DNA of 58,009 nt from Pseudomonadota bacterium (lineage in GTDB: Bacteria > Bdellovibrionota > FAC87 > UBA2466): contig RFNO01000056.1 in NCBI GenBank assembly GCA_009927165.1, forward strand, positions 1 through 58,009. The letters run 5' to 3'. Positions 1-8,666 of this stretch are shown here, piece by piece. Made by a program: the position numbers and the translations under genes. The notes under the pieces were generated by a model. The model worked only from the letters and a program-made list of their open reading frames with translations, did no database searches and was not told the origin of the DNA. Position 1 is the first letter of the stretch; each line of letters opens with the position of its first letter.

Positions 1-1
1 A

Positions 2-451
2 GCACTCTCAGTTGTGGGAGCAGGTATTTTAGGAGCTTTTTTTGCAGGAACTGTTTCCGATTGGATTTTCAAAGGTCGCAGGACTCCCGTTGCTTGTTTG
101 GGGTACTTGGTTCAGGTTCTGTGTCTCGTCGTTGTGTGGAAGGCCCCAAGCATGAATGCAGTTTTGGTAGCGTTTGTTGTGAATTCTTTTGCGATCAGCA
201 TCGTGCACTCGATGCTCTCTGGCACCGCTTCGATGGATTTTGGAGGAAAAAAAGCTGCTGCTACGGCTGCGGGAATTTTCGACGGCATGCAATACCTCGG
301 AGGAAGTGTGGTCGGCATTGGAATGGGTTGGCTGCTAGAACTTTTTGGGTGGTCTGTTTGGGGACCCAGTATGATTGGTTTTTCGATTTTGGGAGCGGTT
401 TTGATGGGCGCCCTTTGGAATGCTCGTCCCCAAACTCAATCAGCCCATTAG
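2..451 (+). CDS. MFS transporter, C-terminal part (cut by window start)
   Basis: The frame is open from the window edge, so the start lies outside and only about 150 residues are visible. These contain four hydrophobic segments separated by short loops. The first loop carries a G-x-x-S-D-x-(I/L)-F-x-G-R-R motif, typical of the cytoplasmic loops of major facilitator superfamily carriers of the organophosphate:phosphate antiporter type (GlpT/UhpT-like). A conserved-looking SGTASMDFGGKKAAATA stretch follows, as at the start of the penultimate helices of that group. It should act as an inner-membrane secondary transporter. The substrate cannot be told from this fragment. It converges on the TrhO-RluA gene, leaving only 4 bp between the stop codons and no visible terminator. 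Confidence 0.75.
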   Translation, partial: ALSVVGAGILGAFFAGTVSDWIFKGRRTPVACLGYLVQVLCLVVVWKAPSMNAVLVAFVVNSFAISIVHSMLSGTASMDFGGKKAAATAAGIFDGMQYLGGSVVGIGMGWLLELFGWSVWGPSMIGFSILGAVLMGALWNARPQTQSAH

Positions 452-455
452 GTTC

Positions 456-2246
456 TTAATTCATCCAAGCGACTGGCTCCGACGCATATTCAAAGGATTT
501 TTTTGAGATTGGATGAGTAAACCTCAAACGACTCGCATGCAGACACAGAGGCTTATCTGAAGGGTGCCGAGTTTGAGTTTGGCCGAGCTTGTTTTCTGAC
601 AAATAGAGTTGCTCTCCACAAATAGGGAATCCTAATGTCCACAAGTGGATTCGAATTTGATTGGTTCTACCCGTCAGAGGACGCACTTCTAAGAGAGTCG
701 TATTATCCTCAAATCGTTTTATGACTTTAAAATCAGTTTTCGCTGGCAATCCATTTTTTTCATCAATCGTTCTAGAGCCCACTTCCCCAGCATCTTGGGA
801 AATGGGAATATCACAGCTGAACTCATCTTTCTTTGGATTACCCTGGACTCTTGCCCAGTAGATTTTTTCTACTTTTCGCTGTTCGAACTGTCTCTGAAGA
901 TCCCGGGCCGCCGACTTGCTGATCGCATAAACTACTAATCCCGTCGTATTGGCATCTAGTCGATGAATAGGCTTCGGGATCCGGGGATAATAGACTCGGT
1001 TCAAAATATACTGCAAAGTATTACGCTGAAATCTGCCACTCGGGTGCACAGGGAGAGGAGCGGGCTTATTAACAATGATAATGGATTCATCTTCATACAA
1101 AATACCGACATTCGGATTCACCGGTGGCTCACTAGCTTTAGGAAGCACGTGTAAGTATCTCTCCCCCGCTTTTACTTTTCTTTCTGCACCAACTACCCGA
1201 TGACTCTCATCTAAGAACAGACTTTGTTCGAACTCTTTCTCCCACTCACCCACAGGAACATGACTGAGCACTCCAGACACAAATTCCAGGGCTGTCTTGC
1301 CGTCGTACTTCTGGGGAACTCGTAGTGGTCTTAATTGCTCGTAAGGCTCAGCTCCCGGCAGTACTTGAGTAGCTTCTTCAATTAACTTTTGACGGCGAGC
1401 TAATTTTTCAGCGAGTGAACTTTCTGGATCCTTGAAACAATAGGGACACGATTTTCCGAGAATATATTCTTTTCTTTGTTGTTCTTCTGCAGTCAAAGGA
1501 GCCAAACAAGCAAAACAAAGTTTGTGGGGAGTTTCTGAAAGATAGGGATCAACCCCCACTCGCCCATCAAACACAAAGCAATCCCCTTCGTAATGAGCCC
1601 CTCCCACTTTTTCGAAGTATTTGAGAATGCCGCCATCTAATTGAAAAACATTTTTAAACCCCATTTTTTCCATGAAGGGCCCGGCCTTTTCACAACGGAT
1701 CCCTCCTGTACAGAACATCACAATGGGCTCTTCTTTCATTTCGGGTTTTAATTTTTCCACAAACTGCGGGAACTGGCGAAACGTATCAATGTGCGGATTA
1801 ACGGCATCTTTAAAAGTCCCCAACTTTACTTCGTACTCATTGCGAGTGTCTAAAAGCGTCAGAGGTCGCTTTTCATCGAGCCATTTTTTGAGTTCCTCAG
1901 CTGTGATTTTCGGAGCGGGCTTACCTACAGGATCAATTCCATCGACGCCAAAGGAAATAATTTCTTTCTTAATTCGAACGAGCATTCGATTAAAAGGCTG
2001 ATAGTCACTTTGGCTGTACTTAGCAGCAAGCCCTTCCAATCCGGGAATCGACTTTACAAACGTTAAAAATTGCTCAATCGCGTCTTTGGGACCTGCTACA
2101 AATAGATTGATCCCCTCTTGGCTAATGAGAACCGTTCCTTTCAACTTCAATGTTTTTGCCAAAGAGAGAATCTCTTCCCGTAAGGGTTTGAGATTTTCCA
2201 GCCGGGCAAATCGATAAGCCGAGATATTAAAAATGGGCTGAGCCAT
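456..2246 (-). CDS. trhO: TrhO (tRNA uridine hydroxylase) fused to RluA-type pseudouridine synthase
   Basis: Residues 1-270 match TrhO/YceA, the rhodanese-fold enzyme that makes 5-hydroxyuridine at the tRNA wobble position. There is an acylphosphatase-like N-terminal domain, then a rhodanese domain with active-site loop CTGGIRCEKA (Cys179), and a cysteine-rich tail (CFAC...CPYC, about 244-270) that may bind zinc. Residues 300-370 look like an S4-type RNA-binding segment. Residues 380-590 are an RluA-family synthase with the signature HRLDANTTG, whose Asp431 is the expected nucleophile, and a conserved LTGRTNQIRIHL motif. Usual lengths are about 310 residues for TrhO and 220-320 for RluA, so 596 fits a true fusion in one uninterrupted frame. 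Both activities modify uridines in RNA. The target of the C-terminal half is unknown. Confidence 0.9.
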   Translation of the reverse strand: MAQPIFNISAYRFARLENLKPLREEILSLAKTLKLKGTVLISQEGINLFVAGPKDAIEQFLTFVKSIPGLEGLAAKYSQSDYQPFNRMLVRIKKEIISFGVDGIDPVGKPAPKITAEELKKWLDEKRPLTLLDTRNEYEVKLGTFKDAVNPHIDTFRQFPQFVEKLKPEMKEEPIVMFCTGGIRCEKAGPFMEKMGFKNVFQLDGGILKYFEKVGGAHYEGDCFVFDGRVGVDPYLSETPHKLCFACLAPLTAEEQQRKEYILGKSCPYCFKDPESSLAEKLARRQKLIEEATQVLPGAEPYEQLRPLRVPQKYDGKTALEFVSGVLSHVPVGEWEKEFEQSLFLDESHRVVGAERKVKAGERYLHVLPKASEPPVNPNVGILYEDESIIIVNKPAPLPVHPSGRFQRNTLQYILNRVYYPRIPKPIHRLDANTTGLVVYAISKSAARDLQRQFEQRKVEKIYWARVQGNPKKDEFSCDIPISQDAGEVGSRTIDEKNGLPAKTDFKVIKRFEDNTTLLEVRPLTGRTNQIRIHLWTLGFPICGEQLYLSENKLGQTQTRHPSDKPLCLHASRLRFTHPISKKSFEYASEPVAWMN

Positions 2247-2311
2247 GGGGCGCCACTCTTTTCCGAAGGGGAATAAGAGTCAACTGTCCCAACTAAATAA
2301 CTGGAATAACA

Positions 2312-3679
2312 CTACTTTTCGTGACTCACTTTGCTCAAATATCTCCCAAACATGAACATTGTGAATCGATGTAAGAGCGCTTGAGTGTAGATGTAAAAAA
2401 GCCAAGGAAGTTTTGGAACAAATTCATGAATGGAAGCCAGAGTATATTTTTTATGATCGATCTGGCGAAACTCCAACCAACCCGTATTGGTGGTTTTACT
2501 AAGGACCCCCCCCACAATGTGAAATTTTTCTCTGGGAAGTTCAAACCCTTCTTTCACGTGCTCCAACACCAATAGAGGCTTGGGAAAAACGGTCAGATAA
2601 AATTCAATTCGGTTTTTTTCTGGACAAGTCTTTACTTTAATAATGGCAAAAAAGAAAGAAGGAAGCCACTTCACATACTGAGTGGCTATCCAAGCACAAT
2701 CCTGAGACACTGAGGGCAAACGCTGAATCGATCTCACGCTGTCCTCGTGAACAATGCGCCGCTTGGGACGCCCCTGAGGAGCATTGGGATCTTGCTTTAA
2801 CGTTTCTACAATCATGGATTCGAATTGAGGAAATCGAATGAGGGGCGCAATCAGAGGAGACGGTTTTAATTGGGGCAAATCGCAAAGCAGGCTATCAATT
2901 AAAGGGGATACTAACTCGTAAGTCGAGTTTCCAAAAATCATCACCCACAGTTTAGAAAAACCCGTCGACGCAATGGGAACGGGTAACATTCTTCTCTTCA
3001 GCCCCAGTACTTTAGCAGCTCCTCTCAAAATCCCCTCATAAGTGAGGCTCTCTCCATTCACGACATCAATCGTCTTTTGCATAAAGTCGGGGTTGTCGAT
3101 AGCTTTTTCAATGACTCTCACCACGTCGTCAATAAATACTGCTTGGGTAGCACTTTGCGTCCAGCGTGGTAACACCATGACCGGAAGTTTTTTCACTAAT
3201 GAACGCAGGATCTCAAATGACGATCCCCCTGGGCCCACAATCATTCCTGCTCGAAGAACGGTGACTGGAATTCCTGATGCCTGCAGGACCCCTTCCACTT
3301 CCTGTCGGCTTTGCAAGTGGGGACTGATATATCCCTCAGGAACAAGACCCCCTAAATAAATAATTTGTTTGACCCCATTCTGTTGACAGGCATGTGCAAA
3401 ATTATCCGCTAATAATAAATCAGTGTCGTGAAAGTTTCCTTGAAACAGCCGGGAAGACGGCATCATCGAATGGACCATGTATATCGCAACATCAACATCT
3501 TTCAGAGCTTCCACGGTACTTTTTACAGAAAAAAGCTCAGTCGATTTCCACTCAACATTTTGAATAGTCCCAGCCTGCTTGCTTCTGCCCAACGCTCGTA
3601 CTTGGTGATGGGGGGCAAGAACTTTAATGAGATTTCTTCCTACAAATCCACTGGCTCCGGCAATTGCGATACGTGACAT
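2312..3679 (-). CDS. SDR-family NAD(P)-binding protein with C-terminal DUF2867-like domain
   Basis: The N-terminus has the dinucleotide-binding glycine motif GASGFVGRNL (residues 8-17), followed by an NmrA/YbjT-like atypical short-chain dehydrogenase fold. It includes a YLGGL strand end and a VLRAGMIVGPGG segment. From about residue 310 the protein continues into a second domain (RLPSVSQDCAWIATQYVKWLP onwards) resembling the DUF2867 domain often fused to such SDRs in large envelope-associated proteins. At 455 residues it is close to the usual size for this two-domain type. The substrate is unknown. It stands alone, 65 bp upstream of the TrhO-RluA gene and divergent from the secreted protein at 3752. 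Confidence 0.75.
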   Translation of the reverse strand: MSRIAIAGASGFVGRNLIKVLAPHHQVRALGRSKQAGTIQNVEWKSTELFSVKSTVEALKDVDVAIYMVHSMMPSSRLFQGNFHDTDLLLADNFAHACQQNGVKQIIYLGGLVPEGYISPHLQSRQEVEGVLQASGIPVTVLRAGMIVGPGGSSFEILRSLVKKLPVMVLPRWTQSATQAVFIDDVVRVIEKAIDNPDFMQKTIDVVNGESLTYEGILRGAAKVLGLKRRMLPVPIASTGFSKLWVMIFGNSTYELVSPLIDSLLCDLPQLKPSPLIAPLIRFPQFESMIVETLKQDPNAPQGRPKRRIVHEDSVRSIQRLPSVSQDCAWIATQYVKWLPSFFFAIIKVKTCPEKNRIEFYLTVFPKPLLVLEHVKEGFELPREKFHIVGGVLSKTTNTGWLEFRQIDHKKYTLASIHEFVPKLPWLFYIYTQALLHRFTMFMFGRYLSKVSHEK

Positions 3680-3751
3680 CTTTTAAGCCTACTGAGACTG
3701 GATCATTTTGTCACTTTGAGATACAACTGGGATTCATTTTGGGGGGCAACC

Positions 3752-4801
3752 ATGAAAAAATTTTTCTTCGCTTTAATTCTGAGTTTCTTTGCAGGTGCGC
3801 ATCAGATTGAAATGCTCAAAATAGCTGAGCTCAATCCCAGCGAAGGGTATGCTCCTATGCTATTTCACCAGGGGTACTTGTGGCTGGGACAACTCGATTA
3901 CAGTTCGGGTAAAAACAAGTATTCTTTGGAAGTTCGCACCCCAGACGGAGAGCGAGTTTTGAAGAGCCATTCGGTTCCGCACTCAGTTCAATCGCTTTAC
4001 GTTTTTGACGACCACCGCGTTTTAATGACGGGGAAATCCTTCACTGGAGAAGGCTGGAGAACTTATTATTCACTGGCCAGTTTTTCAAAAAACCAAATTC
4101 ACTTAGAAACCCATCCGATTCCACTCCAATATCAAATCGAGGAATTTGCGGGAAGCCCAGAGCGATTATTTTTCAATGAAGTGGGAGACCGTTCTATTGT
4201 TGAGATTAACACGAAAGGCGCACAGCTTCTTCCACTCCTGATTTCAGCTCCAGGAAAAATGACTTTGATTGGAGATTCATTATTTGTTCTTGAAAGAAGA
4301 AGTTTTAAGTTGGGCGATGAAGATATTGTAAAGGTAAATTTAAACACGCATGAAACGACTCGAGTCTTTAATGATGGCAGAGCTGGGATTGTTTCCATCC
4401 TTCCCCTAAACCAAGGAGAACTTTTAGCCACGACTGAACTCTTGGGCCAAAGAGTTCTTTTTATTGATACTCGACTCAATCGGTTGGAAGAAGTCATCCC
4501 AGTTAAAGGAACTTACCCTCGTTCTTTAGTCCAATGGGGACACTGCTTAGTGGTCGGCTCTGAAGAACCGCTTAAACTGACAGTCATTGATATTGATCAC
4601 CCCAAGTCGCGTCCTGTCGCACAGTTTGACTTGTCGGTTTATGCGTCTGAACTCCCCAACATGATGTCGCTCACCGTAAACCCGGAAACTGCGAGTATTT
4701 TCATGCGCTCGGCAGGATTGGTTGGGAACGGAACAGAAGGGAAACATAGCGTTTATCGTTTTAATAACTCGAGCTGGATTCCCGCTTGCGAAAATCGATA
4801 G
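3752..4801 (+). CDS. Exported protein of unknown function, possible beta-propeller
   Basis: The frame is open from 3716, but the ATG at 3752 is preferred. It follows a G-rich stretch (GGGGGGCAACC) and begins a signal peptide (MKKFFFALILSFFAGAHQ). The mature protein of about 330 residues has repeated short beta-strand-like blocks, for example VFDDHRVLMTGKSF, MTLIGDSLFVLERRS and LPLNQGELLATTELLG. These suggest a WD40/NHL-like propeller, but no family motif is clear enough to name. It ends with a single cysteine close to the C-terminus. A candidate promoter for the next gene starts right after its stop codon, so it is probably transcribed alone. Confidence 0.6.
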   Translation: MKKFFFALILSFFAGAHQIEMLKIAELNPSEGYAPMLFHQGYLWLGQLDYSSGKNKYSLEVRTPDGERVLKSHSVPHSVQSLYVFDDHRVLMTGKSFTGEGWRTYYSLASFSKNQIHLETHPIPLQYQIEEFAGSPERLFFNEVGDRSIVEINTKGAQLLPLLISAPGKMTLIGDSLFVLERRSFKLGDEDIVKVNLNTHETTRVFNDGRAGIVSILPLNQGELLATTELLGQRVLFIDTRLNRLEEVIPVKGTYPRSLVQWGHCLVVGSEEPLKLTVIDIDHPKSRPVAQFDLSVYASELPNMMSLTVNPETASIFMRSAGLVGNGTEGKHSVYRFNNSSWIPACENR

Positions 4802-4806
4802 CCTTT

Positions 4807-4834
4807 TTGTTTAATGATATCAACGACTTATAAT
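4807..4834 (+). promoter_or_regulatory. Candidate sigma70 promoter for the Pro/Gly-rich protein
   Basis: TTGTTT at 4807-4812 and a perfect TATAAT at 4829-4834 are separated by 16 bp. Transcription from here would give a leader of about 280 nt before the ATG at 5123. Confidence 0.45.
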
Positions 4835-5122
4835 ACCCCCCTCAAGCTCTTTCGCTGCCTAAGTTTCCTGTGACAGGAATTGTCCTTAAGTGAATGGGAA
4901 ACCCATTTTAAAAATCTAATCTCTTTTTAAACACTTAGAATGAGCTGTCGACAAATTTGACTGAATCTTGGCTGCACACTGTTTGTTTTAATTTCCTCTG
5001 TTTCAGCCGGATTTTTCAGTGGCCCGCTTCATGCAAATTGCTACCGCAAACCGGCAGAGTGGGTGAGTACCTACTTTGTTACATTTTGTATACGCAGTGA
5101 GAACGTAACTGGAAGTGGAAAT
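4835..5122 (+). promoter_or_regulatory. Long leader with two perfect small palindromes
   Basis: This stretch without a gene holds TTCCTGTGACAGGAA (4865-4879, 6-bp arms, 3-nt centre) and AATGGGAAACCCATT (4893-4907, 6-bp arms, 3-nt loop). From 4961 the reading frame of the downstream gene is already open and would encode a hydrophobic, signal-peptide-like segment, but it has no ATG. It could be a structured 5' UTR or operator region. I recognise no known riboswitch class. Confidence 0.35.
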
Positions 5123-6772
5123 ATGAAAAAATCATTCTTAGGCTCAAAGAAATCTCTAATCGCTCTTGGCATCCTGTTGCCGTTAATCGCGGGAGCTAAT
5201 GAAACTCACAAAACAACTGGAGAAGCTCCGCTACCTGGCGCTAATCCCAGTTTGAATCAGCCACGCTTGAAAGAATCTCACTCTCAGTATGATACTTTTG
5301 CAGAGAAACTCGATAAATGGTTGAAAGAATCCAAAGATGGTAATCCCTCTGCTTTCTTAGTGGAGGATGAGCTTACGGTAAAGCTAAGCCATAACCAACT
5401 GAAGTCCTCTATCGATTCCCTTAAAAAACTTAAGTCTTATCGAGATGCAGTGGATTCACAATGTATCGTTGATGACGGAAGTGCCAAACTTTTGGTTCAA
5501 ACTTTGGATTCCTGCTTAGTGTCTGATGTTCTTTTCCCAGGAGTTAATAAAGCTAAGCTTGATCAAGATCGCTATGCGGTAAGACTCTCTCTGAAAGCGT
5601 TAAATACTTGTCAAAGCGAGCTCAGCGCTTACTTTCAAGAGAAAGAAAAGCGGAGTGATTTGACTGAAAAAGAAGCTTTTAAAGAAGATGCAGTCGCTTT
5701 AAAAGCGCTCAGTACCCTGTTTGAAAACTTTGGTGGAAAAAAAGGAAAAGGAGATGCCCAGATTGTAGAATCGTCTGAGCTCATTAAAGCGTTAAAGAAA
5801 GTAGAGAACAGCAATCTTTGCCAAGTTAAACTGGATAAAGAAGCTACTGCCAACAAAGAAAACTCTTTGCCAGAGCTGACAGGAAGCCCCAAAGACAAAG
5901 CAGATGTCGCGCACAAACCTGGAAGCTCCATTCATGAATTGCCAAAATCAGAGTATGACGAAAAAGTAGAAGAAACGATCGAAGAGGAAGAACAATACAT
6001 TCCTATCAAAGCACAAAAGAAAGAAGTGGCTCCTGAGCCAGTTCCACAACCGGTTCAAAAGCCCGCTCCACAGCCGGTGCAGTATCAACAGCCTGTTTAC
6101 CAACAACCCAAGCCTTATCAACCTGTGCCTTATCAGCCAAAGAACAACTTTGTGCCAGCTGATAAGCCCAGCAACAGCAATAACCCAGCTTTTATTCCGT
6201 CAGCTCCTCCTCCTCGCCGCGGAGTCGTAGGTGGACCTGCTCCAGTGGCAGCGGTCCCTGTCAGACCGTTTCTCGGAGGCGGAGGCTTAGGACTCTCTTT
6301 AGGATTTGGAACTTATAATTCAACAGTCACAGCGCCGCTGTTACCGCCTCCAATGCCTTACATGCCGCCAATGCCCGGACCTATGCCGGTCTACGGTGGA
6401 ATGGGCGGTGGATTAACTGGGGTTTCCTCAAGTCCCCGAGCCTGTTTAGTTTGCAGCTCAACGCCCGTTACTCCCATGCCGACTCTTGGGTTGGGCACAA
6501 TGTTAGCAAGACCTTGTGCGCAATACCGAACAGGCGTGCGACAACCGATTGGTGCTTGCACTCCAAACATGGTGGGTGTGGCAGGAATCAATCCAGGAAT
6601 TTATCAAGTGCCTCGCTATCCAGGCGCTCCCGTTAACCCAGGACCTGGAAGCCCCGCCCCCGTCGTGTATCAACCCACCGTGGGCGGCACGGGTGTAGTT
6701 CCTAATCGAACCACAGTACCTCGAACGGTTCCTGCTTCGAGAACTTCCCTTCGAAGAAGCGGAAGGCGGTAA
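5123..6772 (+). CDS. Exported proline/glutamine- and glycine-rich protein of unknown function
   Basis: The frame opens earlier, but the ATG at 5123 follows GGAAGTGGAA and begins a classic signal peptide (MKKSFLGSKKSLIALGILLPLIAGA). The N-terminal third is helical and charged, with paired cysteines spaced as in a disulfide-stabilised domain. An acidic stretch (VEETIEEEEQ) follows. Then come a low-complexity segment of P-Q-P-V repeats (6030-6150), a glycine/proline-rich segment (6200-6420), four closely spaced cysteines (CLVC...), and an arginine-rich end (SRTSLRRSGRR). The makeup suggests a cell-envelope or surface structural protein, with the proline-rich part spanning periplasm or peptidoglycan. 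No family is recognised. The stop is 1 bp from the end of the convergent patatin-like gene. Confidence 0.65.
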   Translation: MKKSFLGSKKSLIALGILLPLIAGANETHKTTGEAPLPGANPSLNQPRLKESHSQYDTFAEKLDKWLKESKDGNPSAFLVEDELTVKLSHNQLKSSIDSLKKLKSYRDAVDSQCIVDDGSAKLLVQTLDSCLVSDVLFPGVNKAKLDQDRYAVRLSLKALNTCQSELSAYFQEKEKRSDLTEKEAFKEDAVALKALSTLFENFGGKKGKGDAQIVESSELIKALKKVENSNLCQVKLDKEATANKENSLPELTGSPKDKADVAHKPGSSIHELPKSEYDEKVEETIEEEEQYIPIKAQKKEVAPEPVPQPVQKPAPQPVQYQQPVYQQPKPYQPVPYQPKNNFVPADKPSNSNNPAFIPSAPPPRRGVVGGPAPVAAVPVRPFLGGGGLGLSLGFGTYNSTVTAPLLPPPMPYMPPMPGPMPVYGGMGGGLTGVSSSPRACLVCSSTPVTPMPTLGLGTMLARPCAQYRTGVRQPIGACTPNMVGVAGINPGIYQVPRYPGAPVNPGPGSPAPVVYQPTVGGTGVVPNRTTVPRTVPASRTSLRRSGRR

Positions 6773-6773
6773 A

Positions 6774-8651
6774 TTACTGACTCCGTCTTTCGATAGGCAT
6801 ACAGCCCGGTCGATAAGATTGTAATTGGGGGATGGTCCGACTCAAAACCGGATCATCCCCGTTTTTTACATAAACGGGCGCATGAAACACTTCACGAGAC
6901 ATCAAAGACAATTCAAATAGTTTAAATTTACCCCAGTTTGTGCACCAAATAGCATCTGCTTCTTTGAGAGATTGATTGAAGGAGCTCTTCGGGTCTTGGA
7001 TATCAAACAGAGACTTTCTGCGTTCATCAGAAATTTTAAAGAGTTTTGCTAGGCCCTCAGCAAACTCATTGTCTTCTGGCCATTCTCGAGTGAGATAAAT
7101 CGTTTTTTCGCAGCCCATGGCTTTCAAGACTTGCGTAGGATGAAGATCCACCCACCCTCCTGCCATATATCCCTCGATGCCTGCCGATTTGAGATCAGGC
7201 GTGCTTTTCAAGGGGGAGATTTTGGCAAGTCCCGGCTCCACAGGGGATCCCAATAAAGCGTCTCTCCATGTTACGGTTCCCAGAGGAGTAAATTTCTGAG
7301 ACTTAACCTCATCGCTGGGTACCCAAGAAGTAAGTACTTTCTTCAAATCCGAATAGCGCCCCCAATAGCCGTAGAGGAGTTCCTGATCAAAATCTAAGTC
7401 AAATTTGATCTTTGCCGTGCGATCCGTCCACTGCTTGAAAGCTGCTTCGAACTGACCTCGAGCAGGATCAGGACGGTTGGTTTCATACAATAAACGATAC
7501 TCTCGCTCAGCCCGTTGAACTTTCGCAATGCCCCCATGAGAAATCACAGACACAGGGATAAGGGCTTTGAGGGCGCCCCCCACGGGATCAAATACGCGAC
7601 TATCCGACAAAATACCCTTATCCGAACGGTAATGTTGGAAGTAGGGTCTCATATACGAAAGAAGTGTTTTCTCGCAAGCATGGCCAGCGGGCGTTTGAAC
7701 GAATTCCGGCCAACTTTTACCAAACGACTCGGTGACACATCGGCTACTCAACATTTGAGCCATTTTATCTTTTGGGTACATGCCACGACCTGCGAAGAAA
7801 TCAGCTACGAAAGCAATTCTTCGTATCAAATTTGAAAAATCGATAATGCCTTCCCGAAAGAGCGTAGAAACATCACTATTATTAAAGTCCAGTGCTTGAA
7901 TAGACCGCATGATTTCCCATCGCTTTTGGGCAGGCAAATCAATGAGGTAATCTTCTACTTCGCCCATCAATTCTTTATTGATGAAATCGGCAAAGGCCAA
8001 AGAGGTGAAATTGAAAAATTTATCTGAGACGATTTTCCAAGCTACTCGATGGATAATTCTGCGCTTAAGCCTCTTAAAAAGTCCACGCACAGGCGGGTGA
8101 AATCCATATTTCAAGAACTCTTCCCCTTGGTTCAGCTCTCCAGCTGAATCGGGTTTACTCATTTCAATTGCCTTTTTTACTTTAGGGTCTTCAAAGAAAA
8201 GTTTGAGGACAGCTTCTGTGGATTTGAGTGAAAAAGAAAGTCGCTGTCTGACTGTTTCCTCATCACACGGATTCTGACCGCAAGACCAAATCAGGGGATT
8301 GATAAGAGCACTCTCGTAAAAGAAAAGAGATACTGAAGAAGAGCTTCCGCCAGCAACGCCATCAATCACTCCAAAGCGCTCTACTATTCCCGCTAGAGAA
8401 GAAAAATGAGCGAGCACTTTGTCTCCATTTCCTCTCAGGGCTGCACACAGTTTTGGTTTTTCAGGAGAGAAGAATGCAGTTTTTTGGGGGGACGTGAGAC
8501 GATCGGCTTGATCCAGAAAACTCCAGTTAAAATCCCGAAGTCCCTGTCCTGAGAGGTCCCGGCTCCCTTTCATACTCTGGCAAGCTGCTCCCCAGACTAA
8601 CACTCCCAAAGAGGAGACAAAAAAGATGTTACGAAACCAGAAACTTTTCAC
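6774..8651 (-). CDS. Patatin-like phospholipase-family lipoprotein (divergent)
   Basis: The ORF extends to a TTG at 8663. The GTG at 8651 is preferred because GGAG lies 6 nt upstream and it gives a clean signal sequence ending GAAC, an imperfect lipobox. Residues about 65-115 (LCAALRGNGDKVLAHFSSLAGIV, then VIDGVAGGSSSS) resemble the patatin oxyanion loop and the G-x-S-x-G nucleophile elbow, with GGSSSS in place of GTSAG. The Asp-Gly-Gly motif of patatins is not evident; a GGWVD segment near the C-terminus may be its counterpart. The assignment is therefore tentative and activity is uncertain. At about 625 residues it is far longer than a minimal patatin domain. It follows the CHASE2 cyclase by a few bases, so it is probably the last gene of that operon and acts at the envelope. 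Confidence 0.55.
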   Translation of the reverse strand: MKSFWFRNIFFVSSLGVLVWGAACQSMKGSRDLSGQGLRDFNWSFLDQADRLTSPQKTAFFSPEKPKLCAALRGNGDKVLAHFSSLAGIVERFGVIDGVAGGSSSSVSLFFYESALINPLIWSCGQNPCDEETVRQRLSFSLKSTEAVLKLFFEDPKVKKAIEMSKPDSAGELNQGEEFLKYGFHPPVRGLFKRLKRRIIHRVAWKIVSDKFFNFTSLAFADFINKELMGEVEDYLIDLPAQKRWEIMRSIQALDFNNSDVSTLFREGIIDFSNLIRRIAFVADFFAGRGMYPKDKMAQMLSSRCVTESFGKSWPEFVQTPAGHACEKTLLSYMRPYFQHYRSDKGILSDSRVFDPVGGALKALIPVSVISHGGIAKVQRAEREYRLLYETNRPDPARGQFEAAFKQWTDRTAKIKFDLDFDQELLYGYWGRYSDLKKVLTSWVPSDEVKSQKFTPLGTVTWRDALLGSPVEPGLAKISPLKSTPDLKSAGIEGYMAGGWVDLHPTQVLKAMGCEKTIYLTREWPEDNEFAEGLAKLFKISDERRKSLFDIQDPKSSFNQSLKEADAIWCTNWGKFKLFELSLMSREVFHAPVYVKNGDDPVLSRTIPQLQSYRPGCMPIERRSQ

Positions 8652-8666
8652 CTGTATCTCCAACCC

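Noticed and set aside
29-459. Several overlapping ORFs on both strands across the MFS gene
   Set aside because: They have no family-like sequence and the MFS frame has clear transmembrane and loop motifs.
4958-5122. N-terminal extension of the Pro/Gly-rich protein with a second signal-like segment
   Set aside because: There is no ATG or convincing ribosome site, and the ATG at 5123 gives a normal signal peptide. Kept only as a leader observation.
6391-6698. Short ORFs within the Gly/Pro-rich end of the 5123 gene
   Set aside because: Composition simply mirrors the low-complexity gene in other frames.
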